Shown piece after piece: positions 1 to 13,450 of a stretch of 64,000 bases of DNA. A program made the translations under genes and the position numbers. The first letter of the stretch is position 1. Every line of letters starts with the position of its first letter. The notes under the pieces were generated by a model. It did no database searches, was not told the origin of the DNA, and saw nothing but the letters and a program-made list of their open reading frames with translations. Location: the NCBI RefSeq assembly GCF_963576615.1, contig NC_088715.1, positions 54,010,459 through 54,074,458 of the forward strand, written 5' to 3'. Source of the DNA: Watersipora subatra (lineage: Eukaryota > Bryozoa > Gymnolaemata > Cheilostomatida > Watersiporidae).

Positions 1-299
1 CTGCTGTCAACAAGAATCCTACTAAGTGCTCATGTACCACAGAGTGCTTTAATAATTAGAAAACTAGAGTAGTTTTTTTAATATCAGCAGAGTGGAAGCT
101 GAGTACCATATATGTAATGAGGCAGAAATCGAAGTTTGAATAACAAAAATCTGTTGAGAAATCAAAGACTGCAAACAATAAATGATGTTTTTGTGCTTTA
201 CCTTCTCGGCACAAATGTCAGTCTAAACTAAACAACCATATGCTTATGTAAACTGCACATAAATAACTTGGTATACACTGCCATAGTGTTTGAGAGCTG

Positions 300-480
300 C
301 CGTGGCTTTGTGGTCTAGAACTCCTGATTTTTAAACAACAGGTTGGGGTTCAATTCTCCAACAACGGCCACTAGTGGTTACAGGACTGCCATCTAATGTT
401 AAACTGTTCACTGCAACCAGGCATATCTCCATCTGTCAAACTTCCCTGGCTACTGAATTTAGAGATATTCAGCCAAGATC
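300..480 (+). mobile_element. Candidate tRNA-derived SINE, second family
   Basis: GCCGTGGCTTTGTGGTCTAG resembles an A-box region, and GGTTGGGGTTCAATTCTCC a B box, at tRNA-like spacing. The downstream part is diverged. Confidence 0.5.
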
Positions 481-2187
481 TCAAAACCATTGTTTGTACA
501 ATAATGCTCTTAGGAAAATATGCACAGCATCTGCTTAGCAGACATCATACTTGATTTTTGAGAGATTGCTCAAACACTCTTGAGCAGTCCCTGATACAAA
601 TTAATGATTAAATCAACCTTTACATTTTCATCCTTTGCTCAATATCTTAACTTTGGCAGCTAAAACACCAAGTGCACAAATGTTGTTAAAAAATCTGCAT
701 TAATTTTTTTCATTGAAAAAAAGCGTTTCATTGAAAAAAGCATTTCATTTTTTTTTCAAAAAAAAAACATTTCATTGAAAAATCTGCCAAAACTTTCATT
801 ACATTACTTTTTACTTTTGTCTAACGTAAAAATTTAGATACAATTTCAAAACTTTTTAAAAACATTTTAAATCTAGATCATCATAAAGATTAATTATTGA
901 TAACGAGTAAACTGTAAATATTGGAGCATTTTAACCAAGCTCGCTATAACAACAGAACCAGCTATTTTTGTCAAAAGTGCTGCTGTTTCAGATACCATAT
1001 GTTAAACTTGATTTAATGCAACAATCAGATTAATTATTTTGCAAATTTAATTTAAAGTTGATGCCCTTCACACAATTCTTATTACCTATCCTATAAACAC
1101 TCTGCTGTGATGTGCCTAACACCTTCAGCACTGACATCATTTATATGGCATTTTTAAATAAGTCAAAAAGTTAACTTAGGACTTAACATAATTCAATTGG
1201 ATACTTTTGCTGACCAGAAATTTACACCCTTTTATAATTTTTTTTCTATAATTTTATTATATACTTTATATCTAACCATATCGAATCACATTATAAACGT
1301 TCAGCAGTACATACATTCACACATTCCTAGTACAAATCTTTTTTTATAAAGCCAGTTTACACTGCAAATGTTAAAAGGATATTTAATAATAAATTCTGGT
1401 CACTTCACTGCTTGATCGACATTGTCAAAAGCTTACATCAAGAGAAGTACCTCCTATCAGCCAAAGAATGCATTATAAACATTAGATTTATTTCTGACAG
1501 GCTGTCAGCAAATTCAATTTATATCCTAACTTAACGCAGATTATTTGCTACTCGAATTACAGAAGTGACAAAATTATTGAGGTTTGCCTGGATGATTCTA
1601 CCTGGACAGCATGATTATAGAATCTATAGATTTGACATGGATAGATTTTTAGACAGGCTGAATTATTTACTAGATAACCTTGAAAACCTAATTAAGTAGA
1701 TCCAATCAATAAAAGGCTTGTTAGAAATTGTGTAGATAGTTTGAAAAGGCACATTAAACACAGACAAATTTCAAAGCATCAACAATTGTGACAACTCAAC
1801 TCAAAAGAGCATACCTTGCTTAAACCCCTGAATTTGACTTGAAGCAATTACAATGTTAACTATTTTTTACTGCACAACTTGGTTTTTAAATTTTGATTCC
1901 AAGTTTAAACTGACCGTGTTACGGCTCTTGAAGAAACCTCATTCACTGTGATATCAGCAACTGTGGAGCCAAGAAAATAAGCCTAGAACTTACCAAAATG
2001 AAAAAATGTGTATAATGTTTGTTTACAAGCTGTTTTGCCATAACAATGGCACTCTTTACAAATACATGTATAATCTCTACAAATTCAGAAAACTTTAAAA
2101 GCTAACCTTCTCAATGACTTATAAAATCATAAGTTGTTATGAGATGTTATGTCATAAGAATGTTATATAATCCATCCATATAATCAT
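481..2187. other. No gene recognised
   Basis: AT-rich DNA with short homopolymers, including a small duplication of TTTCATTGAAAAA motifs at about 705-785. No coding exon was identified. Confidence 0.5.
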
Positions 2188-2219
2188 CAGATTATAACAT
2201 CATAAGATGTTATAATCTG
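2188..2219. repeat. 14-bp perfect inverted repeat
   Basis: CAGATTATAACATC and its complement flank ATAA. Related half-sites (ATGTTATG and similar) precede it at 2130-2165. Confidence 0.85.
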
Positions 2220-3902
2220 TCATGAGAATTAAAAACGCTTTAAACCTCTTAATCAACATTACTTAAAATTAAGTTTAGGGTTGAAACTGAATATCAAATG
2301 CTGTCTATACTATGAGTAGGAGGTTCCTCACTCCATATTGAATAACTGACTAGAACAGAGAAGGGATAGTTAAGCTGGAAGTGAGCTGAATATCATGATA
2401 TAACGATTTGCTTGTACATTCCAAAAACTGGGTACCTTAATTTCTATTGGTGGCATCTTTTTTCACCTACTCACACGACTGCATTTTAACTATTAATTAT
2501 GTGAAATAATAGAGATACACTGTTCTTATCAGCTATACTCATTTTAGTTCACTTTCCATTTTTGCATTCAGCCATTTCAGCAACTTTTGAAGGACCCACA
2601 GAAATTTTCTATGGTGAGCTTATGAAAGGCTCACAGCCAAAAGAGAGCATCAAAGTCGCTAAATGTGTCAGACATCACTGTTTTAGTTCCAATCCTTTAA
2701 CTTTGTAACGTATTTTCTCTCAAGAATGTCTGACTTCTTTCTTTTGATACCTTAGATCTCTGCATTTTAAAACTTTCATAAAAGTTATCATTCGTGTCAT
2801 ACATTTTTTCTAATGAAGTTATATCCAACTTTTTTCGTTATTGATTTACTTATATAAAATTAAATTGAATTTTACATGCTTAATAGTCCTAAGACCAGGG
2901 TAGCTCAGGATTTCTTTTATTTTATCTCAAATAGTCGAAGCACACATGTCGATTTTTAAAGCAAACTGCTAAACCACTTTCATGACAGCAATAAATAAAT
3001 GCAATCATCAATTTTCTTTGTGCATGCAAAGGCACATCCTCGAGTTTTTAATCAAACGGATGTTTAAAAGACTGATCTTTGGAAACCAAACGTAGTTTTG
3101 AAACCAAATGTTTTTGGCGACCTTGCAAAAAGTGTGAAGTTAGAAAAAAATTGGCAAAAAATGAGAAATGCATAGAATTCTCACAGATTAATAGACCCAT
3201 GCAATGATAGAATAGGTTTTATTAGGAGATATTTAAAAATCAAGCACATTTGAATGAGTAAAGTAGTATGATAAACTTCTACAAATAATGTCAGCTTCTC
3301 AAAATTTATAAACTATATCAGCAAGTAGGTTTTACTAATGATCAACTTCAAGTTATAGAATGCTAAACTTACTATGAAATAAGTTAATAAGTTTACCTGA
3401 AATGTCCTAGCATGTATTCACATCTATCACTGTCACACTAATATGCAGGTTGTGTGGATGCAGAACTCATCTCCAACTACATGTATAGTGAATCATTCGC
3501 AAGTTGCCAGACACGCATCAACAGAGAAGTGAGATAGTGGAACACTAGGGGTGCATGCAAGACTTTTGATTATACAAAATGCGCTTCTCAGATTACACTC
3601 CTTTATAGTCTGGTAATAGTTATATTCCTAAAGTACTGTGAGGACTAAGGCTATTGCTCTTATATAAAATGATCTTTTAGCTAATGAGGGAGACAATCCT
3701 TAAACTTGGCTGAAGAGCCTACACATTTTCATATTAAAATAAGCAGCTACACATTTCATATTAAACGAAAAATAATAAACTATTTGTATCTTTAGTGACT
3801 TAATCATACACCTCTAATTTGACTAGCGACAGTATTTTAATTCTGCACATGGAGATTTGCGTGTACAGCTTGTGCATGTCAAAAGATATTTAACTTTTAG
3901 GT
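2220..3902. other. No gene recognised
   Basis: AT-rich DNA with no long frame, repeat or RNA gene that I could support. Confidence 0.5.
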
Positions 3903-4133
3903 AGTAAAACTACCCTGGCAACTCGATGCCCGTGAGAGATCATCTGATGTAATAACTAAATGAAAATTATTCCAAAATGCATCAAGGTTGATGATGGCCG
4001 CAGGTGACAAAGCAACCTAAAAGTTGTGAGTATGAAACCTGCTGAAAGCAATCCTTTTTTTTATAACATTCCCAGTGTGGTACAGATGGACAGACGAACA
4101 TACAGATGGACAGACACGACTCCTATTATAGTA
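3903..4133 (+). mobile_element. tRNA-derived SINE family 1, copy 1
   Basis: The head CTACCCTGGCAACTCGATGC, then GAGAGATCATCTGATGTAAT, matches the head of the minus-strand copies. The tRNA-like part is degenerate. The tail has repeated GGACAGAC motifs and ends near TTATAGTA. Confidence 0.7.
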
Positions 4134-4427
4134 AAGATTCCTATGTTATCTGTAATTGTAATAAACTACATATTTTTACTGTTTATATTTGCTTGAGCCA
4201 CATTTACTATGAAGTAAAATGATTAGGTTTTCATAATAATAGAAAGTAAATGAACATAATTTTTGAAAAAAACTAAAATTCAAGCTCGGTGTTATTTGAG
4301 TTCTTAAATTTGCGTTGAAAAGAGGAAAATCAGACAGCTGAAAACAGCGCAAAAAAGATAACTATAATCATTTTGTTGTAAGGTTTATGATAACAATCCT
4401 TACGGTGTATACACTATTGTGATTATG

Positions 4428-4752
<325 letters not shown>

Positions 4753-6330
4753 GTACTTTATCGGCAATAGTTTTAATTCAAAAATAAATAAAAATTTCAA
4801 TGTATTTTACAAAAATGGTAAAACAAACAAATGGCAACAGTTAGCCATTAAAATCAAATAAATGACAAAGAAGGGGCAAAGACCAAGAAGGGAATAGTGT
4901 AAGATACATATATACTACTCAGACATTTATAAATAGTCTTGTTAATGCTTTGCAAGCTTCACTTGTTTAACCATACACAGATTTATGAAAATATATGCTG
5001 GTAAAATTCTCAATGATAATGGTTAATATTTACCAAACATTTGTAAGGCAAAACACAGTTTCTTGGTTTGCTATCAAATCTCGTTGGTTCGAACTAATAC
5101 AGAGTGAGTCATATCTAGTCATCGAAAAAGTGTGAACATCAAGAATTGAGTAGTCTACTGACAGTACATCGCTGTACATCAAACAGCCTATAGTCTCACA
5201 CATTCTCCTAGGCTCCTAGGCTACAGTATGGTACAATATGCATGTTCAGTATACATGAGAGAATAAAGTATGGTTACATCTGCAACGGGGGTACAGTATG
5301 ATATTAATAGCATTGATAAACCAAAATTACAGTACATTACAATACAGCATCAGACAATCATATGGATAATGGAACGACTACGAAAGTGAATTTCAAAAAA
5401 ACAAAATTTGACTGTATATTGCAAGATAAGGTTTAGATTTTAAGTTTTTTTGGTAATCGAAAACCTTATAATTATGACTAATTATTACCTTTTGGTTTCA
5501 TTTAAACAATTAAATTAATTTCTTTAAAAAATTTCTTATTAATATAATGTACCAAATTAAAAAACTTTTACCTTCTGTTAAAAAAAACATTATGGAACAT
5601 AGTATTGTTTGGTATGACATCAAATTGCATAAAGCATTTATATTTTAATTAAAACATATACCCTGATAGATTTCTTATGTAGATATTTGTTACAAGATTT
5701 CCAGATAAATTTTTAGAATTATCATATTATCATTATTATCATAAACCATCTTCTTAATACTTCTTATCTATGCAATGTTATTCACTAAAGTAAATAATTC
5801 ATAGCGCTATATATTTTTACAACTTTATTTTTATTTTATTTTTGTAAAATAAAGTTTCCAGTTATATGGAGGCCATAACTCCCATTTAGCATTGAGAATG
5901 CATCCTAATCAAATTTGGGTATGATTTAAACTAGCTCTGAGCTTTTTCCCAACTGCATCAGGATTCATTCTACGATATACTAATTATAATTTTAAGTTAT
6001 AAGCTAAAAAAAAGTTAGTACAAGTCTAAACATAAAAGCACTTCTTTAGCCTCATACCTTATTCATATACTGTAAGCGGCGTAATTTATTTTCACTAAAA
6101 TAAAAAAACGCAATGTCATAATCATCATATTCTCAAAGCAATTTTACTCACAGCCATTTTTTCCAACCCTTTCTCAATTCTTACTTGCGTAGAACGTTTT
6201 TGAGTAATCTCCCTATGTACACAAATTCCTACCCATTGCATGATATTGACATTTTGATGCGCATTTTATGGTGTGCTATGCTATTTTGTTAATGAGTATA
6301 TTCTTGAATTAAAGCTGTATCATTACCTCA
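4753..6330. other. No gene recognised
   Basis: AT-rich spacer between the TA array and the 33-bp minisatellite. Nothing coding is visible. Confidence 0.5.
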
Positions 6331-6384
6331 CTGTTTGTATGTCATAGTATATGTTTATGTGGTTTGGAATTGTATCATTACTTC

Positions 6385-7472
6385 ATTCTCTGTATGTCGT
6401 AGTATTTCTCTATGTCTATTCTCTGTATGTCGTAGTATTTCTCTATGTCTATTCTCTGTATGTCGTAGTATTTCTCTATGTCTATTCTCTGTATGTCGTA
6501 GTATTTCTCTATGTCTATTCTCTGTATGTCGTAGTATTTCTCTATGTCTATTCTCTGTATGTCGTAGTATTTCTCTATGTCTATTCTCTGTATGTCGTAG
6601 TATTTCTCTATGTCTATTCTCTGTATGTCGTAGTATTTCTCTATGTCTATTCTCTGTATGTCGTAGTATTTCTCTATGTCTATTCTCTGTATGTCGTAGT
6701 ATTTCTCTATGTCTATTCTCTGTATGTCGTAGTATTTCTCTATGTCTATTCTCTGTATGTCGTAGTATTTCTCTATGTCTATTCTCTGTATGTCGTAGTA
6801 TTTCTCTATGTCTATTCTCTGTATGTCGTAGTATTTCTCTATGTCTATTCTCTGTATGTCGTAGTATTTCTCTATGTCTATTCTCTGTATGTCGTAGTAT
6901 TTCTCTATGTCTATTCTCTGTATGTCATAGTATTTCTCTATGTCTATTCTCTGTATGTCGTAGTATTTCTCTATGTCTATTCTCTGTATGTCGTAGTATT
7001 TCTCTATGTCTATTCTCTGTATGTCGTAGTATTTCTCTATGTCTATTCTCTGTATGTCGTAGTATTTCTCTATGTCTATTCTCTGTATGTCGTAGTATTT
7101 CTCTATGTCTATTCTCTGTATGTCGTAGTATTTCTCTATGTCTATTCTCTGTATGTCGTAGTATTTCTCTATGTCTATTCTCTGTATGTCGTAGTATTTC
7201 TCTATGTCTATTCTCTGTATGTCATAGTATTTCTCTATGTCTATTCTCTGTATGTCGTAGTATTTCTCTATGTCTATTCTCTGTATGTCGTAGTATTTCT
7301 CTATGTCTATTTCTCTGTATGTCGTAGTATTTCTCTATGTCTATTCTCTGTATGTCGTAGTATTTCTCTATGTCTATTCTCTGTATGTCGTAGTATTTCT
7401 CTATGTCTATTCTCTGTATGTCGTAGTATTTCTCTATGTCTATTCTCTGTATGTCGTAGTATTTCTCTATGC
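6385..7472 (+). repeat. 33-bp minisatellite, about 33 copies
   Basis: The unit starts ATTCTCTGTATGTCGTAGTA and continues TTTCTCTATGTCT. Copies are almost identical. Two carry CATAG for CGTAG (near 6926 and 7222, about nine units apart), and one has an extra T near 7311. A diverged proto-unit lies just upstream at about 6331-6365. As 33 is a multiple of three, 11-residue repeats are open in two frames; nothing suggests that they are translated. Confidence 0.95.
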
Positions 7473-8649
7473 GGTTTGATAACTTTTTGCCTAATTATTT
7501 TTGTAGCCCCGGTTAGATAAGGATTTTAATTTATGGCAATCTTCTCATGAGTGATTGTGTTACAGTAGTGGATTGAATAGTTGCTCTAGAAAATCTGACA
7601 TTTAGAGCTCTTCCTGCCAGGTTTAACAAGTTTATGCTGGGTCAGTTGGTTGGACCAAGAGCCGGAGTAACAAGTTTCGAGGTTTTAGGCAATTGACGCT
7701 TTTTTTTGCTTGAGGTGTTCTAAAAATGTCTTTGTGGTTTTTTCTGATAAAATTTAAATCTGTAATGTTAGTAATCTTTACAAAGTTTTCAATTTGGCGC
7801 TAAGCAGAAAATTTTTTGAAAATCTAGTTTAGCTAAAACAGAAATAATTCAGAAACCACTGAGAATCATAGTAAGCATGACAAACAAATATAACTAGCAG
7901 AGACTTTCGTTGAAGGGCTTCTGTTTCCTTTGACGGGCTGTTGCCATATCGGTTGTAGAGACAGTCTACTTACACCTAGTTAAATCTTCTGGTGTCATGT
8001 CTATCTTATTATGTAACATCAGATAGACACTTTTGCATCCGTAAAAATTGCTGGAACCAGATTTAAATGGCCATTACTAATTGCAAGTTTTATAACATTT
8101 TATTATATTATAAATTGAAGTTTTTTATATGAAGCAAGGTTTGAATGGACTCATATTGCGTTCCAAATTACTGTAGGCTTGTTCAAATGCCTTGTAGCTA
8201 GAAAATCAAATCAGTGGTGACTTATTGGCTCAATATATCATTTGAAGTTTTCAAAAGTATATTGTGCCTAAAATCATTATATTTAATACTGTTTAAATAT
8301 CAGACAGCTATTTTTAGAAATGATTATATTATAATAAAAACTTTAATTTACTACTTGAGTAAGTATTTTAGAATAGTGCTATGAGTGCAGCCATTCTGAA
8401 ACAGATTTCCAAAATTATTTGCTCCGATTGTATTAGACTTATAGCACAGTTTGAATTCAAAATTAAGAACTCATTCAACTTTAGGCTTTTAGTATATCCA
8501 ACATTATAATCTCTATCACAAGTAACTCATAACACGGTATAGATGATTGCATCTTTGTGTGTAAAATCAATGAATTGAGCTTTATAAACCTCTTTTTGAG
8601 ATACAGAGCAAGGGTCACTTTGTCACTAAATCATTCAGCAGATTCATTC
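7473..8649. other. No gene recognised
   Basis: AT-rich spacer with no supported feature. Confidence 0.5.
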
Positions 8650-8895
8650 TTGGCAATCTTTGCTATAATAAGAACAATGTCTGTCTATCCATCTGTCTGA
8701 AAACATGGCTGAAGATTGGAAAAAATATTGCATCATGTAGGATTTGAACACACAAGATTAAAATTTGCTGATCGGCATTCTAATGCCTGCTTTAATCAAT
8801 CTGCTTCTTCCTGCAAGTCAGAATAATTTTATGTAGAGTTATTACACCTGACGATCTCTCATTACGCACGATACTTCCAGGGTACTAGTAGTGAT
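8650..8895 (-). mobile_element. tRNA-derived SINE family 1, copy 2
   Basis: On the minus strand: head with GAGAGATCGTCAGGTGTAAT, an A-box-like GCAGATTGATTAAAGC, a B-box-like GTGTTCAAATCC, and a tail rich in CAGA/GACA near TTATTATAG. Confidence 0.75.
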
Positions 8896-9004
8896 AAAAA
8901 CGATTCATCATCATTTGCACTCTGTAAAGTCGACGACGACTGTGTTATTGGTTATATCTCTCCAGAATGGCCGATCTTGAAAAGTTTGTTGCTGCCTTAA
9001 AGAC

Positions 9005-9515
9005 TCTAAAAAATGAACTTACAGACGATTTTAGTAGAAATTTTATTTACTATTTTTACTATTATATTAAGTTTTAGTAGTAAAAACAGAGAGTTTTGGT
9101 GTTTTTCTAGGATTTGCAATCGTTTTTGAAGTTTTAGGTGATTTGATAGCCAGGATGTTTCAAGATTAAAATCAAAAATACTCGATCGCACACAAAACGC
9201 TCAGATTCAAGCGAAAGTGCGATTATGGTGTCTATAGTAGCAAAGAGGCTTACATAATAAAGATGTGTAATGTTGCAGCTTAAACTCAATAGCTAATATT
9301 AATAACAAAAGAGACATACAGCCGCGCAACTAATGGCATAATTTCATAATTCCTTTTTATTTGAGAGTTTTCAACGATGATCAAGCTCAGTTGGTTTTAA
9401 TCTTGAAACAACTTGGCAGACATATCATCTCAAACATAAAAAAACGATCGCAAATGATAAAAAGTTCGAATACTTTTTGATAAAATCTACTAAAATTATG
9501 TGCATCTTTAAACAG
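9005..9515. mobile_element. Foldback element family A, copy 1
   Basis: The left arm carries GATTTGATAGCCAGGATGTT followed by CAAGATTAAAATCAAAAA. The right arm carries the inverted counterpart (TTTTAATCTTGAAAC, then CATCTCAAACAT). A conserved middle includes GTGCGATTATGG and AGACATACAGCCGCGCAAC. Four other copies are in the window. Confidence 0.75.
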
Positions 9516-9949
9516 GAGTTGAGGTCATTCCTGATTTTTATATCCCAAGCAAAGTTATAAATGACAAAGCTGTCAAGGTAGCCCCTCTGATTCTATTAAG
9601 TAGTTCAGCGTATTCTAAGACAAAAACTTATGATAGTCTGTTTTAGGCATTGTATTAGCCCTGAAGACTATCACATTTTATAAAATAAAAGACCAGTGAA
9701 TCTTAAAAACTATAATTTGAATGCACTAAGATGTGGAAATTTGGTTGGAAACAATTTCGTCGTTACTGGAAATTTATTAAGGCAAAAATAGTCAGTAGCC
9801 AATAGCTGTTATTTGTCCATGATGATGATCATGATGTCTAGAGACTTTGGATGTTGCTGCCTACATAGAGATTCATATAGGAAAGATACAAGTGGATTTC
9901 GGCTATCATACTCAAACCGCAGTCATAGACACCTCGACTGATTGCAAGA

Positions 9950-10000
9950 AAGAGAAGAGAGAGAGATTGGAGAGAGAGAGATAGAGAGAGAGAGATCTAG
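9950..10000. repeat. GA-rich microsatellite
   Basis: Imperfect GAGAGA tract with A/T interruptions. Confidence 0.85.
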
Positions 10001-10005
10001 TGTTA

Positions 10006-11221
10006 TCAGCTAGTCAGACTGTAAGCTAGTCATTAGCCAAGGATCAGAATGCAGGTATAACCTTTCATTATAGATGTGGTATTTATATGATGCATACAAA
10101 TATTTGCATTTTTACGAATAATCCTCGCGTAATACAAGTTAAACTTGTAATCTCTAGGCATTAACCTTTTACGTGCGGTGCTAAACGATCACCTGGCTAT
10201 ACTCCTAAAACTTGTGCTCAGGTTAAACTTTGTCTAACCTAGAAAGGCAATGCCGATTTTGGGCTGCTGCTGGCCATGCACTAGCAATCAGTGGTTTGTG
10301 CTAGATTAAAGTGAAGTTGTCTACCCCATAACAAGCTTTGCGAACTAAACTGTGCCATTATCACAGTTCTTTGAGATCAATTTGGTGGGATATTGTGTGA
10401 GTAATCAAAGACCACACATAAAGCTACCACATGATAATATTAGATCATGCAATATGAAAAATGATTCTTTACAGGGTAAGATTCTAAAATAGGTAAGATT
10501 TTTACACAAAGAGTTATCAGGAATATGCAAAGGAAGATAACTTCAAATGTTTATCAAACACCTTATTACTATGAGCAGTGGTTTCAAACAGTTACCTTAA
10601 GGTCATACTGTAAAAGTTACTAAGGTGGCTAGATTAGTTTAAGTTACAAGAACATTGACAGCTGATGACTGCTTCCTGTGCCATAAGAAAGACAGTTGTT
10701 AGCTGACTTGCCAATTTTAGTAATTCAGTGAAAGTCATATTTACAACTTTGGTACCATAAAAATAATTTTACCAAAATTTTTGCATAAATTCAATTTTCT
10801 TGCTTTTAATTTAGATTGATTTTACTTCAACAAATCAAAGATATAACTAAAAAAAATTCAAAACTTAAATATAAAAAAATGATTTTGTAATTAAGGTAGA
10901 ATATTTTTGCTTATATCCAAATAAAGTTATAATATACTATAATAAAGTTATAATTATTATTTACAGTGCTTTTGTGGAACCCACTAAAAATTTATTCTTT
11001 GATTATAAAATTAGTGACATTCTATATGCAATACAACCAAATGATTCAGTAATAATTGTAGCAAACTGAAACTTTCCAGCATAAGTCTTTGTTGGTTTAT
11101 TTTATTCAAACTTTATAAACCAACCAACCAAATAATTGTCAAAACCAAAATCACAGGTGAATACATTGAAAATTTTTGTGACCGATAAAAGTGTGACTTA
11201 ATCACTCCAATTATTTACTAT
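10006..11221. other. No gene recognised
   Basis: AT-rich spacer between a GA tract and a SINE. No supported feature. Confidence 0.5.
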
Positions 11222-11465
11222 AATAAGCTCAGTGTCCGGCCATTAGTCTGTCCAAAGCCACACTAAAAGCGCTAGGAAAAAATGTTGGACTGCATGGGAA
11301 TAGAACCCTAATCTTCAAAATCCCAGCCAATTTTTGCTATTAAACGCACCAATCAGACACCTTGGTACAGCTTGGAACAAATGTGCACAAACTTATTACA
11401 CCTGATGATCTCTCACCATGCTAAGAGATCATCATTCATAAGCCACGCTAAGAGCATTTGGAAAA
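11222..11465 (-). mobile_element. tRNA-derived SINE family 1, copy 3
   Basis: On the minus strand: head GAGAGATCATCAGGTGTAAT, A-box-like GGTGTCTGATTGGTGCG, B-box-like GGGTTCTATTCCC, and a tail with GGACAGAC. A second inverted piece of the head follows at about 11425-11445. Confidence 0.75.
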
Positions 11466-11859
11466 ACATTTACCTGTCAGGCGTATTCAACGCTGTTATT
11501 CCAAGAAAAAATTATTTGCTTGGATTACAAGGTTTTTGACTCTGACCTACATTAGATTCTGAAATGGATCAAACTTGTAGTTTAATGTAGCTTTGTAGTT
11601 TGCTAACATATTATTAATTTTTGAGGTTTTGCTATGAAGATGGAAACAAAAACTTGAAAAAAGTCGATCTAACTAATTAAATAAATATTTGTATCTGCTG
11701 CAGCTAGATTGCTAATAACTATACAATAAGCGAAGGGCTTACAACTCCCTTATTTAAGTGCTTTTATTGGCATGCCATTGTAAAGAATTAGAGTTTTTAG
11801 GAGTTGTGCTACATTTTTAGGAGTTGTGCTACTTTTAATAATATTTAGAAATCTTCAAA

Positions 11860-12630
11860 CAAATTCCTTTAACAGAGAGTATAGATATTTTTGTATCATT
11901 TGAGATTTTGCCTGCTGTTTTAGGTTATCTGACAGCCAGAATGTCTCAAGATTAAAATCGTGATTAATTAAAATATTATTTTAATTACAGCTAATAGAGA
12001 TGTCAGCTTTACAAGCTTTGTAACTTAATTTTTCCTATAAACATGTGATAGGATTTCATTTTAACAAGTAACGAGGGCTACTTTGAGTGGCAATAAATAG
12101 AATTTAAGAAGGTAGTTTTTGGTACAACAACCTCTTGTCAAAAGTCCCGTAGTAAGAAGTGTCTGAGGACTATAGATTTCTTGTGGACCAAGTGATAGAA
12201 ACTTCACAAAGAAATCATCGCAGTTATTTCATAATACCAATCTTAAAAGTGAACTTACAATTAGTGAAATGATACAAATGAAAATAGTATCAATGCACTG
12301 CTAAACATCAAACTTAAATTTGATATAATTTTTATCTTTGTAGACCTACTTAGTCTAAGGATATACATTTGATAGCTTGAATGAGATCCTTGCTTGGAAC
12401 ACTCAGGTTAGTGGTCTGTAGTTGCACTTTGGCACAAAGAGATTGACAGAATAGAGACGTGTAATGCTGTAACTGGAACGCAATAGCCAATATCAGTAAT
12501 GAGAAAGAAGCAGCCGCAACTAGTGATGCCATTTGGCACATAATTTTCTTCTGAATGTTTTAACCGGGATCAAGCCTTGTGTGTTTTAATAATGAAATAT
12601 CCTGAGTGTCTGATCACCTAAAACAATGTA
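11860..12630. mobile_element. Foldback element family A, copy 2, expanded
   Basis: The left arm (about 11875-11965) has GGTTATCTGACAGCCAGAAT. The right part (about 12430-12625) has AGACGTGTAATGCTG, CGCAATAGCC and the closing inverted arm ending in GATCACCTAAAAC. Between them about 400 bp is unlike the other copies, so this copy probably carries an insertion or an internal rearrangement. Confidence 0.6.
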
Positions 12631-13017
12631 AATATAAAAATATATAAACATATATAAAATATATAAATATAAAAATATACATATAACAAACAACAAACAC
12701 AATTTTGAATGATAGAAAAATATCTATATTTTTTGATCAATCTTCTTTTAGTTTGATCTGAGTTACCTCTTAATTTAAAAATATTTCTCAGGATCACATC
12801 ACGCAGCTGCAATCTAAAGCTCCTAACAAAGGACACTCATAAATGAAGCAGATCAACACTGCAATGAAATCGGTTGGTGTGTGTTGAACAAGCTGACAAT
12901 AAGCTAAAACAGAACAGTAATTGTGATATGAACAGAGGGAGAGGGTGAATGCTCTAGTTATATGATAACTAAACCTATGCAGCTATCGTGTTATGTAACA
13001 TTTTCCTAGTTGAAGTG

Positions 13018-13450
13018 TAGAGGTTGGTTCAAACTATATCACTATATGTTGGAGTTGTCCTTTCTGTGCTCATTGTCCACTATGCGCGCAGTAAACCTAT
13101 AACATGGACGAAGTGATGCGGAAAAGGTACATAGGGAAAGTTTGCAGCTGTCAAAATTTCCTGATGGCCCTGAACATCAATGACATGGTGGCAATTCCCA
13201 GTTGCGGATAGCATGATTTATTTTTTTCCGTTTACGATCGTCGCTGCGGGACTAGCATTTAATTCGACTGCGCAAAAACAAACAGATCATTTCAGGAAAA
13301 TTGAAAAGAAAAATGAGAACACTACATATTGGAGTATTTGCTGATTCAAATGCAGATGGGTTTTGTGGTAGTGTGAACATGGTTATTATCGGCAATGACC
13401 AGAGTATTATAGCATCAAGATACAAAAATATAGTGTGAACCGGCCTTAAG
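13018..13450. mobile_element. Candidate TIR element (MITE-like)
   Basis: The left end AGGTTGGTTCAAACTATAT is an imperfect inverse of the right end ATATAGTGTGAACCGGCCTT, and the similarity continues a little inward. No target duplication is clear, so the termini are approximate. Confidence 0.5.

Noticed and set aside
6385..7472. CRISPR-like direct repeats
   Set aside because: Units are contiguous with no spacers, in a eukaryotic context.
6335..7520. 330-389 codon frames of repeated 11-residue units
   Set aside because: The 33-bp period keeps frames open without selection; there is no start context, domain or flanking coding signal.
11400..11445. CTGATGA as a second hammerhead ribozyme core
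   Set aside because: It belongs to the SINE head; no GAAA or closing stems follow. The same holds at 44530 and 15250.
12350..12541. 63-codon minus-strand frame with a hydrophobic stretch
   Set aside because: It lies inside the second foldback-family copy and has no homologous frame in the other copies.
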